Shown here one piece after another: positions 17,154 through 27,800 of a stretch of DNA of 64,000 bases. Where the stretch lies: NCBI GenBank assembly GCA_902362715.1, contig CABIXN010000005.1, positions 62,001 through 126,000 of the forward strand. The letters run 5' to 3'. Both the position numbers and the translations under genes were made by a program. Source of the DNA: Lachnospiraceae bacterium. Its GTDB lineage: Bacteria > Bacillota > Clostridia > Lachnospirales > Lachnospiraceae. Position 1 is the first letter of the stretch, and every line of letters starts with the position of its first letter. Below the pieces are notes generated by a model. The model did not search any database and was not told the origin of the DNA. It saw nothing but the letters and a program-made list of their open reading frames with translations.

Positions 17154-18392
17154 ATGTCTGATCTGATCTTTCACATTGATGTTAATTCCGCTTACTTAAG
17201 CTGGAGTTCCGTTGAAAAACTAAAAAAGGGAAGTCTTGTTGATCTTAGAACCGTGCCTTCTATTATTGGCGGAGACCGAAAAAGCAGACACGGTGTCGTT
17301 CTGGCAAAGTCCATTCCCGCAAAAAAATTTGGAATACAGACCGGTGAACCTGTTGCAGCAGCTTTACGCAAATGCCCCACACTGATCATAGAACCGCCGG
17401 ATCACAACATGTACCGGACATACAGCAAACGGCTTACAGAGTATCTATACTCCATCACTCCTGACATTGAACAAGTATCCATTGATGAGTGCTATTTAAA
17501 TTTTGCCCCGATTTCCCATAATTATCCTTCCTCCCAGATAGCTGCCGAAAAAATCAGAAAAGAAATCCGTACCCAGATGGGATTTACTGTAAATATCGGT
17601 ATTTCCTCAAAAAAAGTGCTTGCTAAAATGGCCAGCGATTTTGAAAAACCGGATAAAACCCACACCCTGTTTCCGGACGAAATTCAGACAAAAATGTGGC
17701 CTCTGCCTGTAGAACACCTTTTTATGGTGGGCCGTACCTCCGCCTTAAAGCTTCATACAATGGGCATCCACACCATCGGCAGCCTGGCAGCTGCCGACCT
17801 AGAACTTTTAACTTCTGTGTTTAAAAGCCACGGCCGGCTTATATGGGAGTATGCAAACGGTATTGACAACAGTTTTGTTGATCCAGAAACACACCAGGCA
17901 AAGGGAATCGGAAATTCAACAACGCTGTCTGAGGATGCCCGGACAATGGAAGAAATCGAAACGGTTCTTGGCAGACTTTCTGAAAAAGTTTCCCTGAGAC
18001 TTCGCAAAGCCGGCCAGCTGGCCGGGACACTGACCGTTGAAATAAAGTACCATACGTTTCAGTCAGCCTCCCGTCAGATGCAGCTTCTTACTCCTTCAAA
18101 CAGCAGTCAGGATATTTACCGGACCGCCAGACAGCTGGCCGGGCAGCTATGGAACGGATCTCCAGTACGCCTCCTTGGGATTCGCAGTTCAAAGCTTACC
18201 GATGCATCCCAGCCGCTGCAGATGTCAATTTTTGATTTGAATCTTTCAGGCAGCCAAACATCTTCTGCCGTCTCCGGGAAGGATACAGCCGGTAAATTCC
18301 AGAAGCTGGATGCCGCCCTGGATCAAATACGACAAAAATACGGACCTGATTCTGTCAAACGGGCCAGTTCCATAAAAAAGAACCTTCCCTGA
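17154..18392 (+). CDS. dinB: DNA polymerase IV (Y family)
   Basis: Error-prone translesion polymerase of 412 residues. The palm residues are in FHIDVNSAYLSW and the catalytic SIDECYLNF. The little-finger region follows NIGISSKKVLAKMASDFEKPD and the helix-hairpin-helix VGRTSALKLHTMGI. A beta-clamp binding peptide, QMSIFDL, is near the C-terminus. It follows the phosphodiesterase gene by 20 bases. No LexA box was recognised upstream. Repeat copy 3 begins five bases after the stop codon. Confidence 0.93.
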   Translation: MSDLIFHIDVNSAYLSWSSVEKLKKGSLVDLRTVPSIIGGDRKSRHGVVLAKSIPAKKFGIQTGEPVAAALRKCPTLIIEPPDHNMYRTYSKRLTEYLYSITPDIEQVSIDECYLNFAPISHNYPSSQIAAEKIRKEIRTQMGFTVNIGISSKKVLAKMASDFEKPDKTHTLFPDEIQTKMWPLPVEHLFMVGRTSALKLHTMGIHTIGSLAAADLELLTSVFKSHGRLIWEYANGIDNSFVDPETHQAKGIGNSTTLSEDARTMEEIETVLGRLSEKVSLRLRKAGQLAGTLTVEIKYHTFQSASRQMQLLTPSNSSQDIYRTARQLAGQLWNGSPVRLLGIRSSKLTDASQPLQMSIFDLNLSGSQTSSAVSGKDTAGKFQKLDAALDQIRQKYGPDSVKRASSIKKNLP

Positions 18393-18396
18393 CATT

Positions 18397-18495
18397 CCGC
18401 CGCAGTGCGATCATCAGCGGAGCGTTTTTTTGCTCTATAGGAATCGGTACTTTTCAGCTTTATCACAACACAGTATTTCCTATAGAGCAAAAAAA
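18397..18495 (+). repeat. Intergenic repeat element, copy 3
   Basis: Third copy of the element at 5032 and 14340, with the full 12-bp arms GCTCTATAGGAA and TTCCTATAGAGC bordered by seven T and seven A. The left hairpin plus AGCGTTTTTTT lies directly after dinB and can terminate it. The right A-run is the U-tract of the convergent gene's terminator. Confidence 0.88.
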
Positions 18496-18538
18496 TCCGG
18501 ACCGCCAGTAAATATCAACTGACGGCCCGGATTTTTTT
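18489..18538 (-). terminator. Bidirectional terminator between dinB and the DUF6465-like gene
   Basis: Arms ATCCGGACCGCCAGT and ACTGACGGCCCGGAT pair with two mismatches and are bordered by A7 and T7, so both strands have a stem plus U-tract. Confidence 0.92.
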
Positions 18539-18558
18539 ACGATTACCGATACCTGATT

Positions 18559-19017
18559 CTAAAGATCAATTTTTCCTGTATATTCACCATTTATCACATA
18601 ATAAGCGGCATTTTCTTCCGGTTTCATATATAAATCCATTTTTTTTGCAGCAATATCTTCATACATAGAACGAAACTGCTCTAGGACTTTCTGAGAAACT
18701 TCCTCCTGGGAAATTTCTTTTCCTTCATATTGAAGATATACTTTTGTCACCGGTTTCCTCATTCTGACAGCTGCCTTCTTAGCAGTTTTAGCCAGCTCCA
18801 CTGTACTTTCCGATGCACTCTCAGCCAGCTTTACAGCTCCCTTTTTCGCACTTTTAGCCAGCTCCGCTGTTCCTTCCGATGCATTTTCTGCAAACTTTTC
18901 CACTTCTTTTTTCGCTGCTTTTGCTCTCTTTACAGTTTCTTTTTTAATTACAGACGCTTTTTTCTTCGCGTCCTCTTTTATTTCATCCATTCTGGTTTTT
19001 GTTTTTTTCTCTTCCAT
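18559..19017 (-). CDS. DUF6465-like protein with Lys/Ala-rich N-terminal repeats
   Basis: A 152-residue protein. Residues 1-85 are a charged helical region with repeats of the type AKKAAVKLAESASEGTAELAKSAKKG, reminiscent of H1-like or LEA-like chains. Residues 90-152 form a compact domain (KVYLQYEGKEIS, LYMKPEENAAYYVINGEYTGKIDL) that I associate with DUF6465 of Lachnospiraceae. No signal peptide. The start has TCAGGAGGGAG. Function unknown; the basic repeat region suggests contact with nucleic acid or membrane, which is inference. Confidence 0.55.
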   Translation of the reverse strand: MEEKKTKTRMDEIKEDAKKKASVIKKETVKRAKAAKKEVEKFAENASEGTAELAKSAKKGAVKLAESASESTVELAKTAKKAAVRMRKPVTKVYLQYEGKEISQEEVSQKVLEQFRSMYEDIAAKKMDLYMKPEENAAYYVINGEYTGKIDL

Positions 19018-19124
19018 CTGTTTCTCCCTCCTGACAAAAGACTATAGATTCCAGAACTTCAAAATCCATAATGTCTTAAATTAATAATTTCTTCCGGAAA
19101 TATCTTCTCCATATTTCTGAACCC

Positions 19125-19153
19125 ATTGTAGTCACTTTCAGAAACTATGTCAA
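19125..19153 (-). promoter_or_regulatory. Promoter of the DUF6465-like gene
   Basis: On the minus strand a perfect TTGACA (19148-19153) is followed after 17 bases by TACAAT (19125-19130), about 108 bases before the ATG. Confidence 0.85.
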
Positions 19154-19309
19154 GAGTTACTATTTTCAGTGCCTGTCCCTTTATTCTGCACAAAGCTGTT
19201 CTTTTGTTTTTTTGTTTGTACTGTACCTAAGGTGCTGCTTTGTGATATACTTCACTTAATTGTCATTCCAAAAGCAGCAGACAAACCACATTAAAAATAA
19301 AGGAGCATT

Positions 19310-20176
19310 ATGTTAAAAATAGGATCCCATATTGGCATGTCCGGCAAGGACATGCTGCTAAACTCAGCTAAAGAAGCTGCCGGATACGGCGCTAATACAT
19401 TTATGGTATATACCGGCGCTCCTCAAAACACCAGAAGAAAGGATATCAGCCAATTGAATATCCCTGAAGCCTGGAACTATATGAAGGAACATCAGATAGA
19501 AGAGCTTGTTATCCATGCACCTTATATTATCAATCTTGGAAACGCCGTGAAACCGGAAACCTTTACACTGGCCGTTGATTTCCTGGCCCTTGAGCTGGAA
19601 CGCAGTACAGCTATGGGCAGTCATATTCTGATCCTGCATCCCGGAGCCCATGTAGGAGCCGGAACCCAGGCGGGAACAAAAAAAATCATCGAAGGATTAA
19701 ATGCCGTACTAACAGCCGATACTCCGTGCATGATTGCACTGGAAACTATGGCGGGCAAGGGAAGTGAAATCGGCCGAAGCTTTGAAGAACTGGCCGCAAT
19801 ATATGACGGTGTTGTACACAATGATAAACTCCGGGTATGTTTTGACACCTGTCATACCCATGACGCCGGGTATGATATTATTCATGATTTTGACGGGGTC
19901 ATAAACCACTTTGACAGCCTCATCGGAAAAGATCAGATCTCTGTGTTTCACATCAATGACAGTAAAAATATATGTGGAGCTCATAAGGACCGGCACGCAA
20001 ACATCGGTAAAGGAGAAATTGGCTTTGAAGCATTAAACTACATTGTACATCATCCGGATTTTGAACGTGTCCCCAAAATATTGGAAACCCCTTATATTCC
20101 GGATCCGGATAATCCAAAAAAATCTTATCCCCCCTATAAAGATGAGATTGCATGGCTGAGAAAGGAGCACATATGA
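19310..20176 (+). CDS. nfo: Endonuclease IV
   Basis: AP endonuclease of base-excision repair, 288 residues. It has the start [13 protein letters not shown] and the zinc ligands in [51 protein letters not shown] and ILETPY. AAAGGAG lies six bases before the ATG. It overlaps the exonuclease III gene by four bases, so two AP endonucleases are made from one transcript. Confidence 0.96.
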   Translation: MLKIGSHIGMSGKDMLLNSAKEAAGYGANTFMVYTGAPQNTRRKDISQLNIPEAWNYMKEHQIEELVIHAPYIINLGNAVKPETFTLAVDFLALELERSTAMGSHILILHPGAHVGAGTQAGTKKIIEGLNAVLTADTPCMIALETMAGKGSEIGRSFEELAAIYDGVVHNDKLRVCFDTCHTHDAGYDIIHDFDGVINHFDSLIGKDQISVFHINDSKNICGAHKDRHANIGKGEIGFEALNYIVHHPDFERVPKILETPYIPDPDNPKKSYPPYKDEIAWLRKEHI

Positions 20177-20928
20177 AACTTATTTCCTGGAATGTAAACG
20201 GGCTGCGCGCCTGTGTCAATAAAGGCTTTCTTGAATATTTCCACGAAGCAGATGCCGATATATTCTGTATTCAGGAATCTAAACTCCAGGAGGGTCAGAT
20301 TCAGCTTGACCTTCCCGGCTATTATCAATATTGGAATTATGCTGAAAAAAAGGGGTATTCCGGCACTGCTGTTTTCAGCCGTCAGAAACCGCTTCAGGTT
20401 CTGTATGGCATACAGGAAGAAAGGCATGACAAAGAGGGCCGCGTGATCACACTGGAATTTGAGACCTTTTATTTTGTAACCTGCTATACCCCCAACTCGC
20501 AAAACGAGCTTGCAAGACTTGACTACCGCATGGACTGGGAAGACAGCTTCCGCAGCTATCTTTTGCTGCTGAATGAAAAAAAACCAGTTATTCTCTGCGG
20601 TGATCTAAATGTTGCTCATAAAGAAATTGACTTAAAAAATCCTAAGACAAACCGGAAAAATGCCGGTTTTACAGATGAAGAACGAGAAAAAATGACCCTT
20701 TTACTGGACAGCGGTTTTATTGACACATTCCGCTATTTTTATCCGGAGCAGGAACAGATCTATTCCTGGTGGTCTTACCGTTTTAAAGCAAGAGAAAAGA
20801 ATGCCGGATGGCGGATTGACTATTTTATCACTTCAGAATCTCTGAAAGAAAGTCTGAAAGATGCCAAAATCCATACCGACATCTTCGGTTCGGACCACTG
20901 TCCTGTAGAACTGGATATTGAATTGTAA
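20173..20928 (+). CDS. xth: Exodeoxyribonuclease III
   Basis: AP endonuclease/3'-5' exonuclease of the exonuclease-endonuclease-phosphatase fold, 251 residues. Motifs are [40 protein letters not shown] and GSDHCPV. ATG 20173 is chosen over the ATG 21 bases earlier because AAAGGAG lies five bases upstream and it gives the ATGA overlap with nfo. Confidence 0.95.
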   Translation: MKLISWNVNGLRACVNKGFLEYFHEADADIFCIQESKLQEGQIQLDLPGYYQYWNYAEKKGYSGTAVFSRQKPLQVLYGIQEERHDKEGRVITLEFETFYFVTCYTPNSQNELARLDYRMDWEDSFRSYLLLLNEKKPVILCGDLNVAHKEIDLKNPKTNRKNAGFTDEEREKMTLLLDSGFIDTFRYFYPEQEQIYSWWSYRFKAREKNAGWRIDYFITSESLKESLKDAKIHTDIFGSDHCPVELDIEL

Positions 20929-20960
20929 TTATTTACTGCCCCGGCATCCCGCGGGGCATT

Positions 20961-22463
20961 CTAGCTGTTTTCTTCCTGTGCCCAGAACAGAGCGCAGGAA
21001 ACGGCCCGCCTCCATCCTTTCAGCAGATCATCACGATCTGCTGATTTCATATTCGGTGTAAACTTACAATTCAGCTGCCAGTTAGCCCGAATATCACTCT
21101 TACTTTTCCAGTATCCCACTGCCAGACCAGCAAGATAGGCTGCTCCCAAAGCAGTGGTTTCAATACAATCCGGCCGGTATACGGGGCTTCCTGTAATATC
21201 TGCCTGAAACTGCATCAGAAAGTTATTTGCACTGGCGCCTCCATCTACTTTCAGTCTGTCTAATGCTACTCCTGCCTCTTCTCTCATAGCCTCTATTACA
21301 TCCCGCACCTGATAGGCTACCGATTCCAATGTAGCACGAATAAGATGTTCCTTTAATGTTCCTCTGCTGATACCAACAATGGTTCCTCTGGCATCCGGAT
21401 TCCAGTAAGGTGCTCCCATCCCGGAAAATGCCGGAACAATATAAACCCCGTTGCTATCTTTTACTCTCCTGGCAAAGCTTTCCGACTGCTCTGACTGTTG
21501 GAAAAGTTTCATTCCGTCTCTTAACCACTGCACCGCAGAACCTCCCGCAAATACACTCCCTTCTAGAGCATATTGAATAGAATCACCATCACAGGCAGCA
21601 ATGGTCGTCAAAAGGCCATGTCCGGATACAATTCTGTCCGCACCAGTATTCATCAGCAAAAAACATCCTGTGCCATAGGTGTTTTTTATTTCCCCTTTTT
21701 CAAAACAGCACTGCCCAAACAATGCTGCCTGCTGATCTCCCGCTGCGCCGGCAATGGGAATACCTGCTCCCATTAAATCTGCATCGGTATATCCGTAAAT
21801 GCTGCTGGATTTTCTTACCTGTGGCAGCATACTTTCAGGTATCCTGAAATAATTCAGCAGTTTCTTATCCCAGCACAGCTTCTCTATATCAAAAAGCATC
21901 GTTCTGGATGCATTTGTATAATCGGTTACATGAACGCGGCCCTTTGTCAGTTTCCAGATCAGCCAAGTATCCACGGTTCCAAACAGCAGATTTCCCTGCT
22001 CCGCTTCTTCTCGTGCCCCAGGTACATGATCTAGAATCCAGGATATTTTGGCTGCACTAAAATAAGCATCCGGAATCAGTCCTGTTCTGGAAGTAACGTA
22101 AGAAGCCAGCCCGTCCCGGCACAGCTGTTCAATCTGTCCGGCCGTCCTTCTGCACTGCCATACAATGGCATTATAAACCGGTTCTCCTGTATAACGGTTC
22201 CAGACAATGGTCGTTTCTCTCTGATTGGTAATTCCAATACCCAAAATCTGCCCGGAACTAATATCTCTTGCCGCCTGAGCCTCCTTAAGAACCGCATACT
22301 GCGAAGCCCAGATCTCCTTTGGATCCTGCTCTACCCACCCCGGCTTTGGGTAAATCTGTTTTACTTCTTTTTGCGCTTTGCTGATAACTGTTCCTTTTCG
22401 ATCAAATAATATACATCTAGAACTGGTAGTACCCTGATCCAGGGCCATGATATAATCCTTCAT
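20961..22463 (-). CDS. glpK: Glycerol kinase
   Basis: FGGY kinase making glycerol-3-phosphate. With the start at 22463 it has 500 residues, as in E. coli. Signatures are [24 protein letters not shown], the substrate-binding [24 protein letters not shown] and [18 protein letters not shown] 22448 with AAGGA upstream is an alternative start. It lies 20 bases after the HEAT-methyltransferase stop. No glycerol facilitator or glpD is adjacent, unlike common glp operons. Confidence 0.95.
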   Translation of the reverse strand: MKDYIMALDQGTTSSRCILFDRKGTVISKAQKEVKQIYPKPGWVEQDPKEIWASQYAVLKEAQAARDISSGQILGIGITNQRETTIVWNRYTGEPVYNAIVWQCRRTAGQIEQLCRDGLASYVTSRTGLIPDAYFSAAKISWILDHVPGAREEAEQGNLLFGTVDTWLIWKLTKGRVHVTDYTNASRTMLFDIEKLCWDKKLLNYFRIPESMLPQVRKSSSIYGYTDADLMGAGIPIAGAAGDQQAALFGQCCFEKGEIKNTYGTGCFLLMNTGADRIVSGHGLLTTIAACDGDSIQYALEGSVFAGGSAVQWLRDGMKLFQQSEQSESFARRVKDSNGVYIVPAFSGMGAPYWNPDARGTIVGISRGTLKEHLIRATLESVAYQVRDVIEAMREEAGVALDRLKVDGGASANNFLMQFQADITGSPVYRPDCIETTALGAAYLAGLAVGYWKSKSDIRANWQLNCKFTPNMKSADRDDLLKGWRRAVSCALFWAQEENS

Positions 22464-22482
22464 AAGTCTTTCGGCTGCTCCT

Positions 22483-23961
22483 TTACCGATAGGTAATAAT
22501 AAATACATACGTTTTATTTTTTTCACTTATACAGTATTCCCGTTCCAGATGGAACTGATTTCTTAAACGAATCTGTTTTTTTACAAATCCAATCTCACCG
22601 GAATACATAACAATCGTGCCATTTTTCTTAACCAATTCTGATGCCCGCGTAAAAAACATTTCGTATAGCTTTTCCAGTCTTTCATAAGACATGGAGCCTT
22701 TCACCGGCATATCTGTAATAATTTCATCAAATAAATATTCATGCCTGAAATCCGAAAAATCACGATTAATATAATTTATGTTCATCCCGGCAATTCTGGT
22801 GTTAGCCCGGGCTTTTTCTACTGCCTCCCCAAAGATATCCAGGCCATAGCTGTCTCTTGCCGGTTCTAAATAATTCCGCTCTATCAGCATGGTTCCCACA
22901 CCACAGAACGGATCAAGAACCTGTCCGTGTTCTGTCAGATAATTCTTTGCAAGAGCCAGAATCCCTGCTGCCGCAAAGGGCTGCATCCCCGCTGAAATAT
23001 GATATCTGCGGTATGCAAACCGGGTATCTGGTATCGTCAAAAGCTTCACACACGGATAAAAGCTCCCCTCTTTATTCTGAATCAGACGGATCTCTATTTC
23101 GTAATGAGAGGCCGAATTAATCAGCTGTCTTTCAAACAGTTCTTCTAGCTGCGCCGCCGCCTTTTTTGAAAACCTGCTTCGCTCCTCTAAACTCATTGGA
23201 CCGGTAACACCAAGGCGGAAATAATACGGACCGTCTTCTTTGTGATTCTCTTTAAGAATCTGCTTAAGATCTGACTGATACAGCCATTTAGCAATTTCGT
23301 CAGCATCTCTGGGCAGTTCTTTTTCTCCGTGAATAACAAAAAGCAGTTCTTTAAATGTTCTGATTTTAAGAATCTGCTTAAGATCACAGGTCTTCGTTCG
23401 AAGACCCGCCCCGGTTTTCACCGTCTGGCTTCCGGTAACCTGGGCAGCTGTAAGGTCTCGAAATGCCGGTATTGTAGTTAAAATTACTTCATTCATCCTC
23501 TGCCAGCCCTGAAACGTATGCTTTTTCACACCTTCCACAGATAAGATCAGCTGCTGAAGCTCTCTCATTTCATTTTGTATATGTTTCTTTTCTTCAATCT
23601 CACAGCTCTTTTGGGAAAGTTCCTGCAGACGCTTTTTAAAAAGCTCTAGATACTCCTGACAGGGAAGCTCACCCAGCGCCCTTAGATATTCAGCCCGTAC
23701 AAACATGGTCTCTTCTGCTTCATATGCATCCACAAGTACATCCACAGCATCCGCACAATGTACAATCCCCAGGATGCTTGCAGCATTTTTTCGTATTTTG
23801 GGATCTTCTTCCACAAGAAGCTTCATGATAAAATCACAGCATCCATCTGTCAGTTTCTGAAACTGCTTTTTTCCGTTTTCTGTTTTCAATTCCTGCTTTA
23901 GTGTAATTAAATTCTCTCTTATATTTTCTTTGTTTAAAATATTTTCATATTCTTTTCTCAT
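22483..23961 (-). CDS. HEAT-repeat / THUMP-like / SAM methyltransferase fusion protein
   Basis: A 492-residue protein. Residues about 40-140 form HEAT-type helical repeats ([21 protein letters not shown]). The middle shows a THUMP-like region. From about 325 there is a Rossmann methyltransferase of the Trm14/RlmKL type: [16 protein letters not shown] is motif I and [20 protein letters not shown] is motif II. The catalytic [DN]PP[YF] is replaced by TDMPVKG. It probably methylates an RNA, but the altered motif makes the acceptor uncertain. A 21-bp exact repeat in the gene duplicates DLKQILK 38 codons apart. It overlaps the amidase gene by four bases. Confidence 0.7.
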   Translation of the reverse strand: MRKEYENILNKENIRENLITLKQELKTENGKKQFQKLTDGCCDFIMKLLVEEDPKIRKNAASILGIVHCADAVDVLVDAYEAEETMFVRAEYLRALGELPCQEYLELFKKRLQELSQKSCEIEEKKHIQNEMRELQQLILSVEGVKKHTFQGWQRMNEVILTTIPAFRDLTAAQVTGSQTVKTGAGLRTKTCDLKQILKIRTFKELLFVIHGEKELPRDADEIAKWLYQSDLKQILKENHKEDGPYYFRLGVTGPMSLEERSRFSKKAAAQLEELFERQLINSASHYEIEIRLIQNKEGSFYPCVKLLTIPDTRFAYRRYHISAGMQPFAAAGILALAKNYLTEHGQVLDPFCGVGTMLIERNYLEPARDSYGLDIFGEAVEKARANTRIAGMNINYINRDFSDFRHEYLFDEIITDMPVKGSMSYERLEKLYEMFFTRASELVKKNGTIVMYSGEIGFVKKQIRLRNQFHLEREYCISEKNKTYVFIITYR

Positions 23962-24629
23962 GATCTTTTTCTTCCGTCACTTTTCCATTTCTCAGTATAG
24001 TTTTCTACATCCTGTTTAAACTGCTCCCATGCATCCTCATGTTCCACAAAATACAGCGGACACTTTTTCCCTGTCACATCATAATGCCGAATCACATCAT
24101 CTGCAGACAGTTGAAACTTTCCGCACAGCCAGGCGGTAAGGTGCACCAGACTGTTATATGTTTTCTTATTAAATTTTCCGTCTTCCTTTTCATGGCAGCA
24201 CTCTATTGCAATGGTATCTGTATTTCTTCCATTAGACGCATATGCGATCTCAGCCGTTGGAATGCATTGAACAATTTCGCCGTCTATTCCAACGATAAAA
24301 TGTGAACTTGCTTTTGTAATTTTGGAATCTTTCAGTCCTTCAAAATAATCCCGGTTCTGCATCGCTGTACTTCCCGGATTGGCAGTATAATGAATCACAA
24401 TCCCTTTTACTTTTGCCATGGCAATCCCGGGTCTTGAGTAAGGATTTACCGTCAGCAGTTCCACATCGTAATCAGGAGCTTCCTCTACTGCATCTAGCGC
24501 ATCTAATCTGCCTTCCCTGAACTGATTGATCTTTACAATACTGACAACAATCAACACAAGAAGCACAACACAGCCCAGGAAGCGGCCGGCCGCCTTCTTT
24601 TTTCCTTTTTTTCTGTAACTACCTGTCAT
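23958..24629 (-). CDS. N-acetylmuramoyl-L-alanine amidase (Amidase_2)
   Basis: Peptidoglycan amidase of 223 residues. A basic N-terminus and one membrane segment (about residues 17-34) anchor it outside the cell. The PGRP-like zinc domain follows, with ligands in GIVIHYTANPGS and in RHYDVTGKKCP, and the family-typical SSHFIVGIDGEIVQCIP and DTIAIECCHE. It is the first gene of a unit with the methyltransferase and glpK. There is no cell-wall binding domain. Confidence 0.88.
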   Translation of the reverse strand: MTGSYRKKGKKKAAGRFLGCVVLLVLIVVSIVKINQFREGRLDALDAVEEAPDYDVELLTVNPYSRPGIAMAKVKGIVIHYTANPGSTAMQNRDYFEGLKDSKITKASSHFIVGIDGEIVQCIPTAEIAYASNGRNTDTIAIECCHEKEDGKFNKKTYNSLVHLTAWLCGKFQLSADDVIRHYDVTGKKCPLYFVEHEDAWEQFKQDVENYTEKWKSDGRKRS

Positions 24630-24800
24630 GCCGGATGAGGCACCTCTTTTCTTTTGAATTTATTTATAATACCAGAGTACTATGCCTGTATCATACGATA
24701 CAAAACCATCATTTCAGCATCTCTGTCATCCGTTTTTTTTAAATCCATTATAGTATAGCATAGCAAAATCTGAAATCCAATGAAAGTTTCACAAGGCTCA

Positions 24801-27800
24801 TTATCTAAGCCTTGTACGAAAGTCAGAAGTAATTCTTTCACTTCCCACAGATAGTTCCAAAGGTACTTCTATTTTCCGGTTATCCTTTGTCCACCCTTCT
24901 ACTGTCACCTGATATGTTCCTTTTTCAGCCTTCAAAGGTACCTGAAACAAATAACTGCCTGTAACAAACGTTTCCTCCAGATTCGATTCTAAATCAGAAG
25001 TCCCATATACTGCATCTTTCAACAGTTTTTCCTGCTCATCATAGTATTTCAGCTCTTTTGAACTGCCTGTATCCGGCCATACAATCCGAACCTGTTTTAA
25101 ATTTCTGCACCGAAATACAATTATTCCGGTATCACCGGCAGAAAATGTCCGGTAAACCACATCTGTTTTCTGCCCCTTCATCAGTCCCCGCAGCCAGCCG
25201 GTATGATTATACAACCAGGCTTCTAAAACAGATACATGCTCTTCTGACCATCGGGCAGTAAGTGTCAGACTTTTGTTTGTATCATATTCCGCCTTGGTTT
25301 CCGAATAAATTCTGTGATTGCTGCCCTCCCAGAAGGAAAACTCCCAGCCCGCCGCCCTGATATCCGGATTTAAAATCTGAGGCTCCTTCAAATCAAGAAC
25401 CACCGGTTCCATCCAGTATTTTTCCTGGCTGTAAACAGAAAGCAGAATATCATCATCCACAGCTCCCGGTATCTGCCTGCTGCCCGTATCATAAGATATT
25501 AGATAGCTCTCACTAAGATAGATATCTTTATCTGAAATAGTTCCGGCTATCCTGCCGCTGACTCGGCTGCCATCCCGAAGCTTTGCCTCCGCCCCTGTAT
25601 CTGTATGAGAAAACGCCAGCTCAAACCGCATATGATCCTTTTTGTCATACAGGGTATCCGCTCCGCTTCCCTCCGGGTAAGCTGTCCGCACAAGTACCCG
25701 CCCCGGCCTTCGGTCACTCCCTTTATCCGTATCAAGCACAGCCACAGGCTCCTCTGTGGAAGTAAGCTTTCCCGTAATCTCTATCGCGCATCCGGGATCC
25801 AGAAATACGGTATTTCCCCGTTTCACAACAGCACTTCCCCACAGATAGAGTCTGCTTCCTTTTCCACACCGGATCCCCTGGCCTTTTCCGTAATTCTTAT
25901 ATATACTTGTTCCGCTGCCAACCGTTACTGACGCCGAACCTCTTACAGTAATACCGTCTCCTCCGGATTTCGAACCGTTCTCATATATGGCTGTATCCAA
26001 AATACTTCCTGTTCCACAGGTTCCTGCTGTCGACTTATAAAAGCAAATGCCTCCTCCCTCTTTCTCTGAACGGTTTTGATAAACCTGACAATTTCTGATT
26101 ACCGTCTTTCCCGCTGTTATAATTCCTCCTCCGTGATTTCCATTTTCAGCCCGGTTTCCGGAAACCACCGCACCTTCTACATGTAAACGGCCTCCCAGAC
26201 TTTTTATCCCTCCTCCCCCATTTTCAAGAGACCTGTTATTTTGTACCTTTACGCTTCCTTTGATATACAGCATATTCTTCTCAGCAGAAGACTCAAAAAT
26301 CCCGCCGCCATCACCGGACGCTGTATTACTGCTGATTTGTATATTACCTGTCCGCTGGTTATGCTCTTTAGTATCATCACAATTTACATAGCACTCCGCA
26401 TATACCCCGCTGGCCTCCTGGCCCATTCTGATGCCTCCTCCCTCCCCGTTTGAGTCTCCTCCTCCATACAGTTCAGATACCTGCACCCCACGGGAACTGT
26501 CTGCACGGTTGCTGCTGACTGAAATAGTTCCCTCCATAAAAAGTTTACCGGATGCTGCATTGATTCCGCCTCCTCCGGCGGCGCCTTTGGAAGTATTATA
26601 ATCAATTCGGATCTTTTTCTTTCCTTCAAGCACAACCGTTCCAAGAGAATATATTCCCCCTCCCGCTCCCAGCCGGTACTGCTTCTTTTTCCCCGTTGTC
26701 CGATTCTCTCTGGCATAGTTTCCGCAAGCGGAGGTATTTTTATCTGAAGATTCATAACAGCCTGTACTTCCCCCGATGCGTCCCCCTGTAACAGTCAGTT
26801 TACAGCCTTTGTCTACATAAATCCCGCCTCCTGCCGCTGCCCGGTTGGCCGCAATTACGCCTCCTGACATGTTCATAACCGCCGACTGATATAAAAATAT
26901 ACCCCCTCCTAAAGAGCCGGATTCTGTATCCGAGCCAAGACGTCCATTATTCCAGACCGCGCCGCCTGTCATAGTTAGAGTTCCGCCTTTTTGTTCGATT
27001 CCATGCGCTCTGCTTCCAGAAATTTTCTCACTCCCGGAGACGGTCTCATCCGCCTTCTTTTGCCCATTCAAAGTAATCGTTCCACCGCTGATTAAAGTCC
27101 TTCCCAAACTATATATTCCTACTGCATTCCCAACTACACTGCTTCCCTGATACAGACATATATCTGCATTGCTGCTTAGTGCCTGTATCCCATATTTCAT
27201 CCCTTTTCCGGTCAAGTCTCCTACCGTTCCATAACAGTCAAAAACACCTCCCTCTGACAGGCGAACCGCTGACTGAGCACAGCCCTTCTGATCAATCTGT
27301 ACCCCTGTTCCAATACACAGTCTGGCATCTTGAACATTCAATACACATTCCATTTCATATCTATTTTCCTGTGGAGCAATTTTCTGGCTGCTTCCGGACA
27401 AAGTCACAAACAGGGTGTCTTTCTTAATTTTCACTTCCGAATCACAGTTGATCTGATCAATTAAAAGCACTTCCCCGCAATGAACGCTGTCCTGCACATT
27501 ATTCAGTGACTGCATATCCGATGCACACACAGCGCTTGCATACCCCTGTTCTGATATTACAGCTCCGTCGACCACAGTATCTTTTACCATAAATCCTGTT
27601 TCTTCATCAAAAAAATACCAGTCCCTTTCCCCGTTTTTTTCTGTAAACCGCCAGCCCACCGCATAAAAATTTTCTTTTTCATAATAACGCTCTCCAAAAA
27701 TTCCGTCAGATAACACGTAACACCATGCCCCAGAAGAGCTCTTCTGACGGGAAGCACTTAAAATTTTATCAAATCTGCTCTCCTGCTTTCCTTTACCTTT

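Noticed and set aside
25900..27200. Periodic GGGI/TCCTCC repeats considered as a DNA repeat array or CRISPR
   Set aside because: Periodicity comes from beta-helix turns in the adhesin protein; there are no fixed-length repeats with unique spacers.
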